Shown one piece after another: positions 9,353-17,516 of a DNA stretch of 47,863 bases. The notes beneath the pieces were generated by a model. The model was not told where the DNA came from and did not search any database. It saw only the letters and a program-made list of their open reading frames with translations. Positions within the stretch are counted from its first letter, which is position 1. The number at the start of each line of letters is the position of its first letter. Position numbers and translations under genes: made by a program. The stretch lies in contig JAQTNF010000022.1 of NCBI GenBank assembly GCA_028713995.1, positions 1 through 47,863 of the forward strand, in the 5' to 3' direction. This DNA is from Deltaproteobacteria bacterium. Its GTDB lineage: Bacteria; Myxococcota_A; Polyangia; JAAYKL01.

Positions 9353-12129
9353 GACTCCTTTGCCTCCCGCAGGACATCGAGCGCAGCGTCGATCCGGACG
9401 AGCCGCGCCCGCGCGTCTTCCACCCTCTGCCGTTCCTTCTCCACCACCTCGGCCGGCGCCCGCGACACGAAGCCCTCGTTTGCGAGCTTCTTCGTGGCGA
9501 CGTCCATCTCCTTTGCCGTGCGCTCCTTGTCCTTGGTCAGGCGCGCGGCCTCGGCCGTGAGATCCACCACGCCCTTGAGCGGCACGAGCACCTCCGCGTC
9601 CGAGGTGGCGGCCGTGGCGCACCCGGCGGGCCGCGGCGCGGCGGTCGCGATCACGGACAGGCTCTCGACTCGCGCCAGGGCCGCGAGCAGGGCCGAGCTC
9701 TCTGTCGCGATGCCAGCCAGGACCGGGTCGTCGGTGCGCACCGTGACCGGGATGCGCAGCGACGGGCTCACCCCGTACTCCGAGCGGATCGTCCGCACCG
9801 CGGCGATGACGCGCATGAGCCTCGCGGCCCGGGCCTCGCTCGCCGCGTCGGGGCGCCCGTCCGCGGCCGTGGGGAACTTCGCCAGCATGATGCTCGCAGG
9901 AGAGCCCGCGGGCTTGGGCAGCTCCTGCCACAGCACCTCGGTCACGAACGGCATGAACGGATGCAGGAGCCGCAACGAAGCGTCGAGCACGTGCCGCAGC
10001 ACGCGGCGCCCGGCCTCCCTGGCGCCCTGATCGTCGCCCGTGAGCACGGGCTTCTGCAACTCGATGTATGAGCTGCACAGGTCGTCCCAGAAGAACGAGT
10101 ACAGCGCGCGCGTCACGTCGCCCACCCGGAACTCCTCGAGCCCGGCGTCCACCTCGGCGGCCACGGTCGAAAGGCGCGCCAGGATCCATCGGTCGGCGAG
10201 CGTGGCCGGGTCAGGAACCCCGGCCTCGGGGACGAGCCCCTCGAGGTGCGGCATGGCGAAGCCCAGCACCGCCTGCCAGATCTTGTTGCCGAACTTGCGG
10301 TAGCCCTCGACCCGGTCGAGGGAGAAGCGGATGTCCTGGTCCTGCCCCGTGTAGGCCGCGAGCGTGAAGCGCAGGGCGTCGGTGCCGCACTCCGGGAAGC
10401 CCTTGGGGAAGTGCTCGCGGTTGTACTTGATGGCGCTCTCGATCTCCGCGGCGGGCAGCGTGTAGCCGCGCGTCTTCTCGACGAGGCCCTCGAGCGTGAT
10501 GCCCTCGATGACGTCGAGCGGGTCGATGACATTGCCGCGCGACTTGCTCATCTTGTTGCCGTCGTGGTCGCGCACCATGGGGTGCAGGAGCACCTTGCCG
10601 AACGGAGAAACGCCCATGAGCTCTAGGCCCATCATCATCATGCGCGACACCCAGAAGGTGATGATCTCGTAGCCGGTCTCGAGCACGGACGTGGGGTAGA
10701 ACGTGGCGAGCGCGGCCGTGCGCTCCGGCCAGCCGAGCGTGGAGAACGGCCACAGGGCCGAGGAGAACCACGTGTCGAGCACGTCCTCGTCACGGCGAAG
10801 AGCCTTCCCGCCGCAGCTTGCGCACGCCGTGGGATCCTCGCGCGACACGATCGTGGCCCCGCACGCGTCGCAGTACCAGGCCGGGATGCGGTGGCCCCAC
10901 CAGAGCTGGCGCGAGATGCACCACGGCAGCTTCTTGCCGAGCCAGTCGAAGTAGCGGTGCTCCTGGTGCCGCGGCACGAACGCGGTGCGCCCGTCGCGCA
11001 CGGCCTGCATGGCCTTCTCGGCCATGCCCGAGGTGTCGACGAACCACTGCAAGGAGAGCTTGGGCTCCACCACGGTGCGGCAGCGCTGGCAGCGCCCCGG
11101 GGCATAGGCGTGCGAGACGCGCCCACGGTGGAGGCCCATGCGCTCGAGCTCTGCCTTGACCCGTGCGCGCGCCTCGAAGCGATCGAGCCCGGCAAAGGGC
11201 GCGCCGTTCGCGTTCAGCGTGCCGTCGTCGTTCAAGATGTCGATGAGCGCGAGCCCGTGACGCCTGCCGCACTCGAAGTCGTTGGGGTCGTGCGCTGGCG
11301 TGACCTTGACCGCGCCCGTGCCGAGCGCGGGATCGGCCAGGATCGGATCCGCGACCACGGGGAAGGCGCGATCCTGGAACGGGTGGCGCACGAGCTTGCC
11401 GACCATGGCGCGGTAGCGCTCGTCGTCCGGGTGCACGACCACCGCCGTGTCGCCCAGCATGGTCTCGGGCCGCGTGGTGGCCACCACGATCTCCCCGCCG
11501 TCCACGAGCGGGTACGCGAACGACCACAGCTCGCCGTCCTCGGGCGCGTCGCGGTCGACCTCCACGTCCGAGAGCGCGGTGCGGCACGAGACGCACCAGT
11601 TGATGAGCCGGTTGTCGCGCGTGATGAGCCCGCGCTCGTAGAGCGTCACGAACGCCTCGCGCACCGCCCGCGAGAGCCCCTCGTCCATGGTGAAGCGCTC
11701 GCGCGACCAGTCGAGGGACGCGCCCAGGCGCTTGTGCTGCTCCGTGATGCGGTTGCCGTACCTCCCGCGCCACTGCCACACGCGCTCGAGGAACTTCTCG
11801 CGGCCGATGTCGTGGCGGCTCGTGCCCTCGGCGCGCAGCTGGCGCTCCACCACCATCTGGGTGGCGATGCCGGCGTGGTCCGTTCCGGGCAGCCACAGGG
11901 CGTTCCTGCCCTGCATGCGGCGCCAGCGGATGAGCAGATCCTGAACCGTGGCGGTGAGCGCATGGCCCATGTGCAGGGCGCCCGTGATGTTGGGCGGCGG
12001 CAGCACGATGCAGTACGGCGGCTTGTCCGACGTGTCGGCGGCCGCGAAGAACCCGCCCTCCTCCCAGAAGCGGTAGGTGTCCTGCTCGATGGCGCGCGGC
12101 TCGTAGGCCTTGGGAAGCGGCTTTCTCAT
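9349..12129 (-). CDS. valS: Valine--tRNA ligase (ValRS)
   Basis: 926 residues, usual length for class Ia ValRS. It charges tRNA-Val with valine using ATP in the cytoplasm. The HIGH motif is LHMGH near residue 55 after PPPNITGA, and the KMSKS loop is NKMSKSRGN near residue 525. A CP1 editing domain lies between (for example TTRPETMLGDTAV). Residues 400-450 hold a zinc-like knuckle (YCDACGAT ... CASCGG). The last 65 residues form the heptad-rich coiled coil typical of ValRS, ending REAKES. GGAGG precedes the ATG and a good sigma70-type promoter lies at 12150-12178. A lipoprotein gene overlaps the stop by four bases. Confidence 0.98.
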   Translation of the reverse strand: MRKPLPKAYEPRAIEQDTYRFWEEGGFFAAADTSDKPPYCIVLPPPNITGALHMGHALTATVQDLLIRWRRMQGRNALWLPGTDHAGIATQMVVERQLRAEGTSRHDIGREKFLERVWQWRGRYGNRITEQHKRLGASLDWSRERFTMDEGLSRAVREAFVTLYERGLITRDNRLINWCVSCRTALSDVEVDRDAPEDGELWSFAYPLVDGGEIVVATTRPETMLGDTAVVVHPDDERYRAMVGKLVRHPFQDRAFPVVADPILADPALGTGAVKVTPAHDPNDFECGRRHGLALIDILNDDGTLNANGAPFAGLDRFEARARVKAELERMGLHRGRVSHAYAPGRCQRCRTVVEPKLSLQWFVDTSGMAEKAMQAVRDGRTAFVPRHQEHRYFDWLGKKLPWCISRQLWWGHRIPAWYCDACGATIVSREDPTACASCGGKALRRDEDVLDTWFSSALWPFSTLGWPERTAALATFYPTSVLETGYEIITFWVSRMMMMGLELMGVSPFGKVLLHPMVRDHDGNKMSKSRGNVIDPLDVIEGITLEGLVEKTRGYTLPAAEIESAIKYNREHFPKGFPECGTDALRFTLAAYTGQDQDIRFSLDRVEGYRKFGNKIWQAVLGFAMPHLEGLVPEAGVPDPATLADRWILARLSTVAAEVDAGLEEFRVGDVTRALYSFFWDDLCSSYIELQKPVLTGDDQGAREAGRRVLRHVLDASLRLLHPFMPFVTEVLWQELPKPAGSPASIMLAKFPTAADGRPDAASEARAARLMRVIAAVRTIRSEYGVSPSLRIPVTVRTDDPVLAGIATESSALLAALARVESLSVIATAAPRPAGCATAATSDAEVLVPLKGVVDLTAEAARLTKDKERTAKEMDVATKKLANEGFVSRAPAEVVEKERQRVEDARARLVRIDAALDVLREAKES

Positions 12130-12149
12130 GCGATCCTCCAGGGGCGGAT

Positions 12150-12178
12150 TCTATACGGGATGGGGGCGCGACGGGCAA
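12150..12178 (-). promoter_or_regulatory. valS promoter (TTGCCC - 17 bp - TATAGA)
   Basis: On the minus strand TTGCCC (12173-12178) and TATAGA (12150-12155) are separated by 17 bases, about 20 bases upstream of the valS ATG. Spacing is ideal for sigma70-type polymerase, and the -35 sequence matches the TTGCC pattern seen at other promoters in this window. Confidence 0.6.
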
Positions 12179-12194
12179 GCGGGGACCAGAGATC

Positions 12195-13250
12195 TCAGGG
12201 TCTCGGATCGAGCACCACGCCCCACTCCACGGCCGTGAAGCCGGCGCGGTCAAAGGGCGCGGCCTGCCATGGCTCGGGGGCGACGCAGTCGTCCGAGCCG
12301 CGGACCACGAGCCACAGGCGCAGGAGGCTGTCCGGTGCAGGGTCGATCGCGAGACCCATGGTGAGGCCGATGCGCTCCGCAGGTTGCGGATACACGAGGT
12401 AGCACGACGCGTCGGGAAGGTACTGCGTCCAGTAGGCCAGGAAGTCGTCGGTCTCGTCCGCGGTGAGGCCGAGCACTGGCAAGGTGTCCGCGAACCAGCC
12501 GAAAATATCCGCGGCGGGCACGGCGTACCCCTGCTCCTCCTGGAACACCCAGCGCACCGTGGCCTCGTAGAACAGGTAGTCCCACGTGCCGTCGAGCCGG
12601 CCCGAAGGCTCGGCAATCACGTCCCAGCCGCTGCCGTACGCGGGCTCCGAGGTTTCGATGCCCGTGCCCGGCGCGGGCGCGAGCGTGACGCGCACGTCCG
12701 TGGTCGCCTCTGGGTACAGGTAGATGTAGGGCGCGTCGACCATGCCGTCGAAGGTGAAGTCCTGCTCGACGCTGCCGTTCGCCGGGACCGCGACGCCGCC
12801 CGCGCTCTGCTCGCTCGAGAAGCACCCGGCCGTGACCGTGTACGTTCCGGGCGGCACGGGCAGCAGGTATTCGCCATCCGTGCCGCTCTCGACCGGGCCG
12901 AAGCTGTCCGACGACTGCTCATCTACCGCTTTGATCGTGACCCCCGGCAGGATTTCGAGCTCGGGCCCACCACCTGTGTCCACGGACTGGTAGGTCGTGC
13001 CGTGGATGTCGCCCCAGTCCGTGGTGTCGGTGTCGCCGTCCGTATCGGCATCGCTGTCGGCGTCAGCATCGCTGTCCGAGTCGGAGTCGCTGTCGCCATC
13101 GGCGTCCGTATCTCCGTCGGCGTCGCCGTCCGTATCGGTGTCGCTTCCTGTGTCGGTCCCGTCGCCCGCGTCCACGGCCGGCGGCCCGCCCGACTGGCAC
13201 GCGCCCGCGAATGCGAGCAGAAGCCAGAGGATCCCTGTCATGCGTCTCAT
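12195..13250 (-). CDS. Lipoprotein with Asp-rich linker, carboxypeptidase-regulatory-like and YLYPE-type domains
   Basis: 351 residues from the ATG at 13250, which follows AAAGGAGG at ideal distance. The signal peptide ends at lipobox FAGAC. About 50 residues of almost pure Asp alternating with Thr, Ser, Gly or Ala follow, a flexible and possibly calcium-binding stalk. Next is a small beta-sandwich (GTDGEYLLPVPPGTYTVTAG) of the carboxypeptidase-regulatory kind. The C-terminal half opens with PYIYLYPEATTDVRVTL and contains GWDVIAEPSG and WDYLFYEA, resembling secreted bacterial proteins with a KPVIYLYPE motif. Function of that domain is unknown to me. Surface or outer-membrane location is inferred from the lipobox. 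Confidence 0.85.
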   Translation of the reverse strand: MRRMTGILWLLLAFAGACQSGGPPAVDAGDGTDTGSDTDTDGDADGDTDADGDSDSDSDSDADADSDADTDGDTDTTDWGDIHGTTYQSVDTGGGPELEILPGVTIKAVDEQSSDSFGPVESGTDGEYLLPVPPGTYTVTAGCFSSEQSAGGVAVPANGSVEQDFTFDGMVDAPYIYLYPEATTDVRVTLAPAPGTGIETSEPAYGSGWDVIAEPSGRLDGTWDYLFYEATVRWVFQEEQGYAVPAADIFGWFADTLPVLGLTADETDDFLAYWTQYLPDASCYLVYPQPAERIGLTMGLAIDPAPDSLLRLWLVVRGSDDCVAPEPWQAAPFDRAGFTAVEWGVVLDPRP

Positions 13251-13269
13251 CTCGACCTCCTTTCTCACC

Positions 13270-14745
13270 TTATGGACCTCGACGCGCGCAGCGAGCCGGA
13301 TTGAAATCATTGCCCTTGTCGAAGGCAGCATCCAGGCCACCTAAATAGATATCGACGTACCATGCAAAGGACGCGTCGACCTGATAGGTCGACGACGACC
13401 AAGTGGATGGCAGATCGAACAACGAGGTCGGAAATGCGACCGGGTCGATGGCTTGGTATTCCCTGCTGACGTCCATGATGCTCTGTAGCTCCTTCACGCT
13501 CGGCAAGTACCAGTCGGTCCGGCCTCCCCAATCGAGATTCTGGCAGTATGCCAGAGCTTGCTGCCACGTGAGCTCCGAGGCCACCCCCGTTTCGCAGGAG
13601 CCACCAGTGAGACCGGAAACGCAGCCCTGCCAGGAGAGCCCGGTGACGAGGTCTCGCACCACGAACTCGCCAATCACGGGCTCGGTCCGCTCGAACCGGG
13701 AGTGCGGAACCGGGGCGCCAAGACGAACGCAGCGACAGTAGTTGCCAGGAGCCTCGGGTTCAATCTGGCCTGTGTTGAAATTCACACCCCATTCCCCGTT
13801 CGGGGGCGCAGGCGACGGATCGGCGGAGGATGAAGACCAGAACCAGTTGGACGGCGTGGCCGGAAAGGCGCTCGTGTCTATGGATGGGCTGTATGTCCCC
13901 TCATCCACAATCGAGAGGAGCTCGTAGACGTCCGGGAGCCGCCAATCCGCGTGCCCTCCCCAGGACAAGCCATCGCAATATGCGAGCGCCGAAGCCCAGT
14001 CACCGTACGCGGCGCTGCCCGTGCCGCACGAGTCCCCGATGAGCCCGCGGGCGCAGCCCTGCCACATCAGGCCGGTCACCTTATCGGTGACGATCGGCTC
14101 ATTCGCAACCGATGTGTCACGTGTGAAGCGCTCGTCGGCTGAGTGTTCTGCGTCCCACCCGTACTGCGCGTCCTGACCGCAGAAGGCCGTGGAAGCGCAG
14201 CCCGCGCCCTCGTCAGGGTCGCCGGGGCAGGCGATTTCCGTCTCGGCGTCGTAGCACAGGCGCAGGCCCGTGTCGGGAATCGGAAAGTGCGGCTCTGTCG
14301 GGTTGCAACTCGTGTCGCCGCAGCCGGGCGAGACACAGGCTCCCCCGATACAGATATCGTAGGAACGGTCCGGGTTCGTCACCATCTCGCACGGCGTGAA
14401 GTCGTCCGCGCCCATACAGCTCGAAACCGCGCAGATGCCCCAATTCTCGTTGCAGATCAGGCCCAAGCCGGTGCACGGCGTATCGTCCGAGCACGCGACG
14501 CTCGTGTCCGAATCGGGCGCAGCATCCTCCCCTGCATCGCCCGCATCCAGCCCTCCATCCGAGGCCGTGTCCGAATCGGAATCCGCGTCACCGTCGGTAT
14601 CCGTGTCGGCATCAGCATCGGTGTCCGCATCGGTGTCCGTGTCCCCGTCAGACGACGCGTCGCCGGCGTCCGGGGTCACATCTTCCGCTTGGTTGCACGC
14701 CGCGCACAGGGTCAGCGCCAGAACTGTCAGCAGCATCGCTCTCAT
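13270..14745 (-). CDS. Lipoprotein with two DUF1566-type (Lcl-like C-terminal) domains
   Basis: 491 residues; GAGGAGG lies 5 bases before the ATG at 14745. Signal peptide with lipobox CAAC, then an Asp/Thr/Ala linker of about 45 residues and a Cys-rich segment. Two homologous domains follow. Each has the D-x-V-T-G-L-x-W-Q-G-C start (DKVTGLMWQGC, then DLVTGLSWQGC), a W-x-x-A-L-A-Y-C-x-x-L-x-W-G-G core, D-W-x-L-P-[DS]-V-x-E-L near the middle and a C-terminal R-C stretch (CRCVRL, CARRG). This is the fold of DUF1566/Lcl C-terminal domains, which in other bacteria occur in cell-surface proteins and adhesins. Probably a disulfide-stabilised surface protein; ligand unknown. Confidence 0.9.
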   Translation of the reverse strand: MRAMLLTVLALTLCAACNQAEDVTPDAGDASSDGDTDTDADTDADADTDTDGDADSDSDTASDGGLDAGDAGEDAAPDSDTSVACSDDTPCTGLGLICNENWGICAVSSCMGADDFTPCEMVTNPDRSYDICIGGACVSPGCGDTSCNPTEPHFPIPDTGLRLCYDAETEIACPGDPDEGAGCASTAFCGQDAQYGWDAEHSADERFTRDTSVANEPIVTDKVTGLMWQGCARGLIGDSCGTGSAAYGDWASALAYCDGLSWGGHADWRLPDVYELLSIVDEGTYSPSIDTSAFPATPSNWFWSSSSADPSPAPPNGEWGVNFNTGQIEPEAPGNYCRCVRLGAPVPHSRFERTEPVIGEFVVRDLVTGLSWQGCVSGLTGGSCETGVASELTWQQALAYCQNLDWGGRTDWYLPSVKELQSIMDVSREYQAIDPVAFPTSLFDLPSTWSSSTYQVDASFAWYVDIYLGGLDAAFDKGNDFNPARCARRGP

Positions 14746-14835
14746 CTCATCCTCCTCGCTTTCGGCTCACACGTCCGCGCAGCTCTGGTGCACAGCCGTG
14801 TTGCCGCTCCAAGGTTTGCAGAGCCGGAAAGCCGG

Positions 14836-14985
14836 AAAGGTGCCAGGCACTTCCATTTTCTACTTTCCGGACGGCCCAACCCATTGTGATCAAAAAGAGT
14901 CTTGTCATTGCCTATTCCGCGCTCATTCCCAGAGACGATACTGCCGGGTCGACAAAAGTGGAAATAGGAAGTGCCTGGCACCTTT
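14836..14985 (-). repeat. 150-bp inverted-repeat element (MITE/REP-like)
   Basis: AAAGGTGCCAGGCACTTCC at 14836-14854 is the exact reverse complement of 14967-14985. Pairing continues imperfectly inwards, so the arms are about 31 bases (14836-14866 and 14955-14985) around an 88-base centre with no gene. The arm core GTGCC-A-GGCAC is itself a palindrome. Two partial copies of the arm end (CTGGCACCTTTCC) follow at 14995-15007 and 15009-15021. Short, non-coding and palindromic-ended, it looks like a non-autonomous mobile or REP-type element. It interrupts the lipoprotein at 14912-15088. Confidence 0.6.
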
Positions 14986-15088
14986 CTTCCTTTCCTGGCA
15001 CCTTTCCTCTGGCACCTTTCCTCTCGCCCGACTGGCACGCGCCCGCGAGCGCGAGCATGGCCAAGAGGCAAAGGCTTCGTCGTGTCAT
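14912..15088 (-). pseudogene. Truncated lipoprotein (signal peptide fused to repeat-element sequence)
   Basis: The ATG at 15088 has GGGAGGA upstream. The first 25 residues are a good lipoprotein signal ending LAGACQSGE, close to the start of the neighbour at 13250 (FAGACQSGG). After that the frame runs through the GGCACCTTT repeats and into the inverted-repeat element, giving arginine/lysine-rich nonsense that stops at 14912 after 58 residues. It is best read as the 5' remnant of a third linker lipoprotein whose body was lost when the element arrived. A short product might still be made and lipidated. Confidence 0.6.
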
Positions 15089-15099
15089 GCCGTCCTCCC

Positions 15100-15804
15100 T
15101 CAGTCGCACGGCGGCCGCTTGTAGAGGCACGTCTCGGGCTGCCCGGCCGTGCCGACCACGAACGCCAGGCTGCCCGGCGTCTCGGAGTCGCAGTCCGAGC
15201 CGTTCGTGTCGAACGGGTTGCCCGGATCCCAGATGAACAGCTCCAACTCCACGCCGCCGGCGTCGGTGGTCCACGTCCGCAGGTCGTGCTCGAGCGTTGT
15301 GCCGCACGTGGCGTCGCTCAGACCCGCGAGCACCACCTTCTCGCTCGCCCAGTCGACGTCCGCGGGCAGCACGAACGCGCCGCACACGCCGCTCATGGCG
15401 TCGGCCGCGGCCTGACTCCCAATGACGACGATCACGGCGGAGGCCCTGGCGCCGAAGTGGCAGTCGAGACCGGGCTGCGACGCGCAGGAGTCGAGCAGCG
15501 CCTGGGCCGGGTTCACGCAACTCCAGTCCAGGTCGAACTCGTTCACCTGAAGGGCCGCGGGCGTCTTGACCGCGGCCTCGTCGCAGTCGCCCGCGACGGC
15601 CGGGGACTCGACGCACTCCCCGCCGTCCGCGCCGGCGTCCACGTCCGTGTCCCCGTCCGAGTCGGCGTCCGTGTCCGTGTCAGCATCGGTATCACCATCC
15701 GCACCTGTGTTGCCGCCGTCCGCGGCCTTGTCATCGCTGTTGCTGCAACCCGCGGCGAACGCGGCCGCGAGAGCCAGGATCGAGAACAGAAGATTACGTT
15801 TCAT
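15100..15804 (-). CDS. Lipoprotein with Asp/Thr linker and Cys-rich domain, unknown function
   Basis: 234 residues; GAGAGGAGATG lies just before the ATG at 15804. Signal peptide with lipobox FAAGC, then an alternating Asp/Thr/Ala/Gly linker of about 30 residues, then a compact 165-residue domain with eight cysteines and mixed strand/helix character (ASAVIVVIGSQAAADAM, VELELFIWDPGNPF). It ends in KRPPCD. Its start lies 27 bases after the predicted transcription start of repeat-borne promoter copy 1. I recognise no family. Confidence 0.8.
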   Translation of the reverse strand: MKRNLLFSILALAAAFAAGCSNSDDKAADGGNTGADGDTDADTDTDADSDGDTDVDAGADGGECVESPAVAGDCDEAAVKTPAALQVNEFDLDWSCVNPAQALLDSCASQPGLDCHFGARASAVIVVIGSQAAADAMSGVCGAFVLPADVDWASEKVVLAGLSDATCGTTLEHDLRTWTTDAGGVELELFIWDPGNPFDTNGSDCDSETPGSLAFVVGTAGQPETCLYKRPPCD

Positions 15805-15834
15805 AGTTCATCTCCTCTCGCCCGACAAATACAT

Positions 15835-15939
15835 ACAATTATCGTGCCGACAGGAACGCCGTGGCAACCATTGAATTTCCTTGGAGTTTGGCGCGAGGCA
15901 AGAAGGCGTGATGTCCACGGAGGTGGACAGACCGCGCAA
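15835..15939 (-). repeat. 105-bp promoter cassette, copy 1
   Basis: Aligns without gaps to 19199-19303; about 75 of 105 positions match by eye, including 30 of the first 33. Conserved blocks are the promoter box region (15835-15867) and a palindrome, GTCCAC-GGAG-GTGGAC (15913-15928), whose distance to the -35 box is identical in both copies. It fills the gap between the sugar-transferase stop (15956) and the lipoprotein start (15804). Confidence 0.7.
15838..15867 (-). promoter_or_regulatory. Promoter of lipoprotein 15100-15804 (TTGCCA - 18 bp - GATAAT)
   Basis: On the minus strand TTGCCA (15862-15867) and GATAAT (15838-15843) each match the sigma70 consensus at five of six bases, 18 bases apart. 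Predicted start of transcription is near 15831, giving a leader of about 27 bases. The same boxes and spacing recur at 19202-19231. Confidence 0.65.
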
Positions 15940-15955
15940 GGGGATACAGATGAGG

Positions 15956-17512
15956 CTAATCGGGTTTCCCCGTCACGTTGGCCGAGGTCCGCCTGGGCAG
16001 GTAAAGCAGTCGGGGGCGCGTCCGCATCCCGGTCACAGGCCACAGGACATTGGGAGCGAGAGGCAGGGAGTGCCGCGAATAGTAGGTCCCGATGTCGGAC
16101 GGCAGCCAGCTGGGCCAGCCGATCGAATCCTCGATGATGGCACCGAATCGCCGTTCCCTGACGGCCCGCTCGAGCTCGCCGACCAGTCTCTCCTTGGTTC
16201 TCTCGTCTCGGGCGAGGTTGAAATCGTCGATCGCCATCGGCCGGGCGTGAGCCCGCTTCCCCGCGAGAACCGTCAGGTAGCCGTGCTGGGACATGAGGAC
16301 GTCGCCATCGATCCTTCTCATGGCTGCGACCAACCGCTCGCCGGCCCGCCGGTCCCTTGCGGTCGGGACCTGTCTGCGCGGATCGTAGCAGAGGCCGGCG
16401 AGCTGCATCACGCACAGAGCGTAGATTGCGAATTGGACCCAAGGCATTGCACGCGCCGGCACGCTCCTCGCGCGTTCCAATGCCGCATGCGCGCCCATCG
16501 CCGCCAGCACTGCGACAACCGCGTAGGCGGGCATGAGGACGTTGTCATACCCCCCGTAGTGCGCGCGCGACGCCCACGTTCCTCCAACCGTCCCGACCGC
16601 CGTGGCCAGCCAGAAGAAGAAGCTCCGCCTGGTCTCATGCCGGAACCGGACGACCAGAAAATAGACCGCCAGAGCGGAGGCGATCGGCAGCACCCGGATG
16701 ATATCACGCCAGAGAAAGTCGATGGCGCCGCCGGCCGTCAGCACCCCGGGAAGCAGCTTCTGCTTCCCGGGCAACGCGAACACATAGAGCTCGTACCATC
16801 CATCCGACAGGCGACTGAGCAGCATCACGCTGCCGCCCAAAAGGGCGAGCACCGCGCCTGCGAGGAGGATCCCGAGCCGTCTGTGGTAGCTGACCGACCA
16901 CGCGATCAGCGGCAGCAGCATGGCAAGGGCCATCTGCTTGGTCTGGAACGCAGCGGTCATCAGCACCGCCGCGGTCAAGCAGACGGCCAGCGACGCGTTC
17001 AGCTGGAGCAGATGGATGGCGGCAAGCAGCAGGAAGAGCCCGAGCGTGTCCACGCGGGCGAGGTCGAACCAGGCGCCGGCGGCCCGGTAGCACGCCGCGA
17101 AGAGCCCCGTCGCCAACCCCGCCGCGAAGTTGCTGGCGGTCTGCCTCCTGACCATCTGGAAGATCACGACGAAGCAGCCGAGGGAAGCGGCAAAGGATAC
17201 CAGCCGCAACGGGAAGAAGCCGATGCCCACGATGCGCGCGACCAACGCCGAGACGTAGAAATACAAGGGCGTGTATATGAAGGGCACGAAGTCGAGCGAG
17301 GGAGGGACGTAGAGCCTTTGACCCGCGAGTATCCGCCGGACCTCGTCTACCGCCCCGCCTTCCATCCACTCCAGCTCGAACGGATACCGCATCCGCAAAC
17401 AGGCGATGGTGACGTACGCGACGATGTAGAGGGCGCTCAGTCCGAGCACGGCCTTGCAGATGGCGGTCGAGGGTTCTCGAGGGGAGTTGCGGTGCGGCGT
17501 CAGCAGGGGCAT
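15956..17512 (-). CDS. Multi-span membrane glycosyltransferase of the GT-C type (PMT/ArnT-like)
   Basis: 518 residues with about ten hydrophobic spans. After the first span comes FELEWMEGGAVDEVRRILAG, then a periplasmic LYVPPSLDFVPFIYTPLYFY loop. The acidic E-x-x-x-x-E region and P-x-x-Y-x-P-L-Y-F motif resemble family-39-like transferases that move sugars from polyprenyl-phosphate carriers to acceptors outside the membrane. The C-terminal 130 residues form a soluble domain. The ATG at 17512 is four bases after the stop of the upstream gene, so the pair is coupled. Donor and acceptor are unknown; a polymerase or uncharacterised GT-C enzyme is also possible. Confidence 0.75.
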   Translation of the reverse strand: MPLLTPHRNSPREPSTAICKAVLGLSALYIVAYVTIACLRMRYPFELEWMEGGAVDEVRRILAGQRLYVPPSLDFVPFIYTPLYFYVSALVARIVGIGFFPLRLVSFAASLGCFVVIFQMVRRQTASNFAAGLATGLFAACYRAAGAWFDLARVDTLGLFLLLAAIHLLQLNASLAVCLTAAVLMTAAFQTKQMALAMLLPLIAWSVSYHRRLGILLAGAVLALLGGSVMLLSRLSDGWYELYVFALPGKQKLLPGVLTAGGAIDFLWRDIIRVLPIASALAVYFLVVRFRHETRRSFFFWLATAVGTVGGTWASRAHYGGYDNVLMPAYAVVAVLAAMGAHAALERARSVPARAMPWVQFAIYALCVMQLAGLCYDPRRQVPTARDRRAGERLVAAMRRIDGDVLMSQHGYLTVLAGKRAHARPMAIDDFNLARDERTKERLVGELERAVRERRFGAIIEDSIGWPSWLPSDIGTYYSRHSLPLAPNVLWPVTGMRTRPRLLYLPRRTSANVTGKPD

Positions 17513-17516
17513 GGGG

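Noticed and set aside
8501-10189. Extension of the lipoprotein upstream of 9352 across valS
   Set aside because: The upstream part is Arg/Gly-rich shadow of valS; the signal peptide and lipobox begin at 9352.
13020-13170. Direct repeats in the Asp-linker DNA as a CRISPR array
   Set aside because: Units are in-frame six-base codon pairs with no spacers; they encode the linker.
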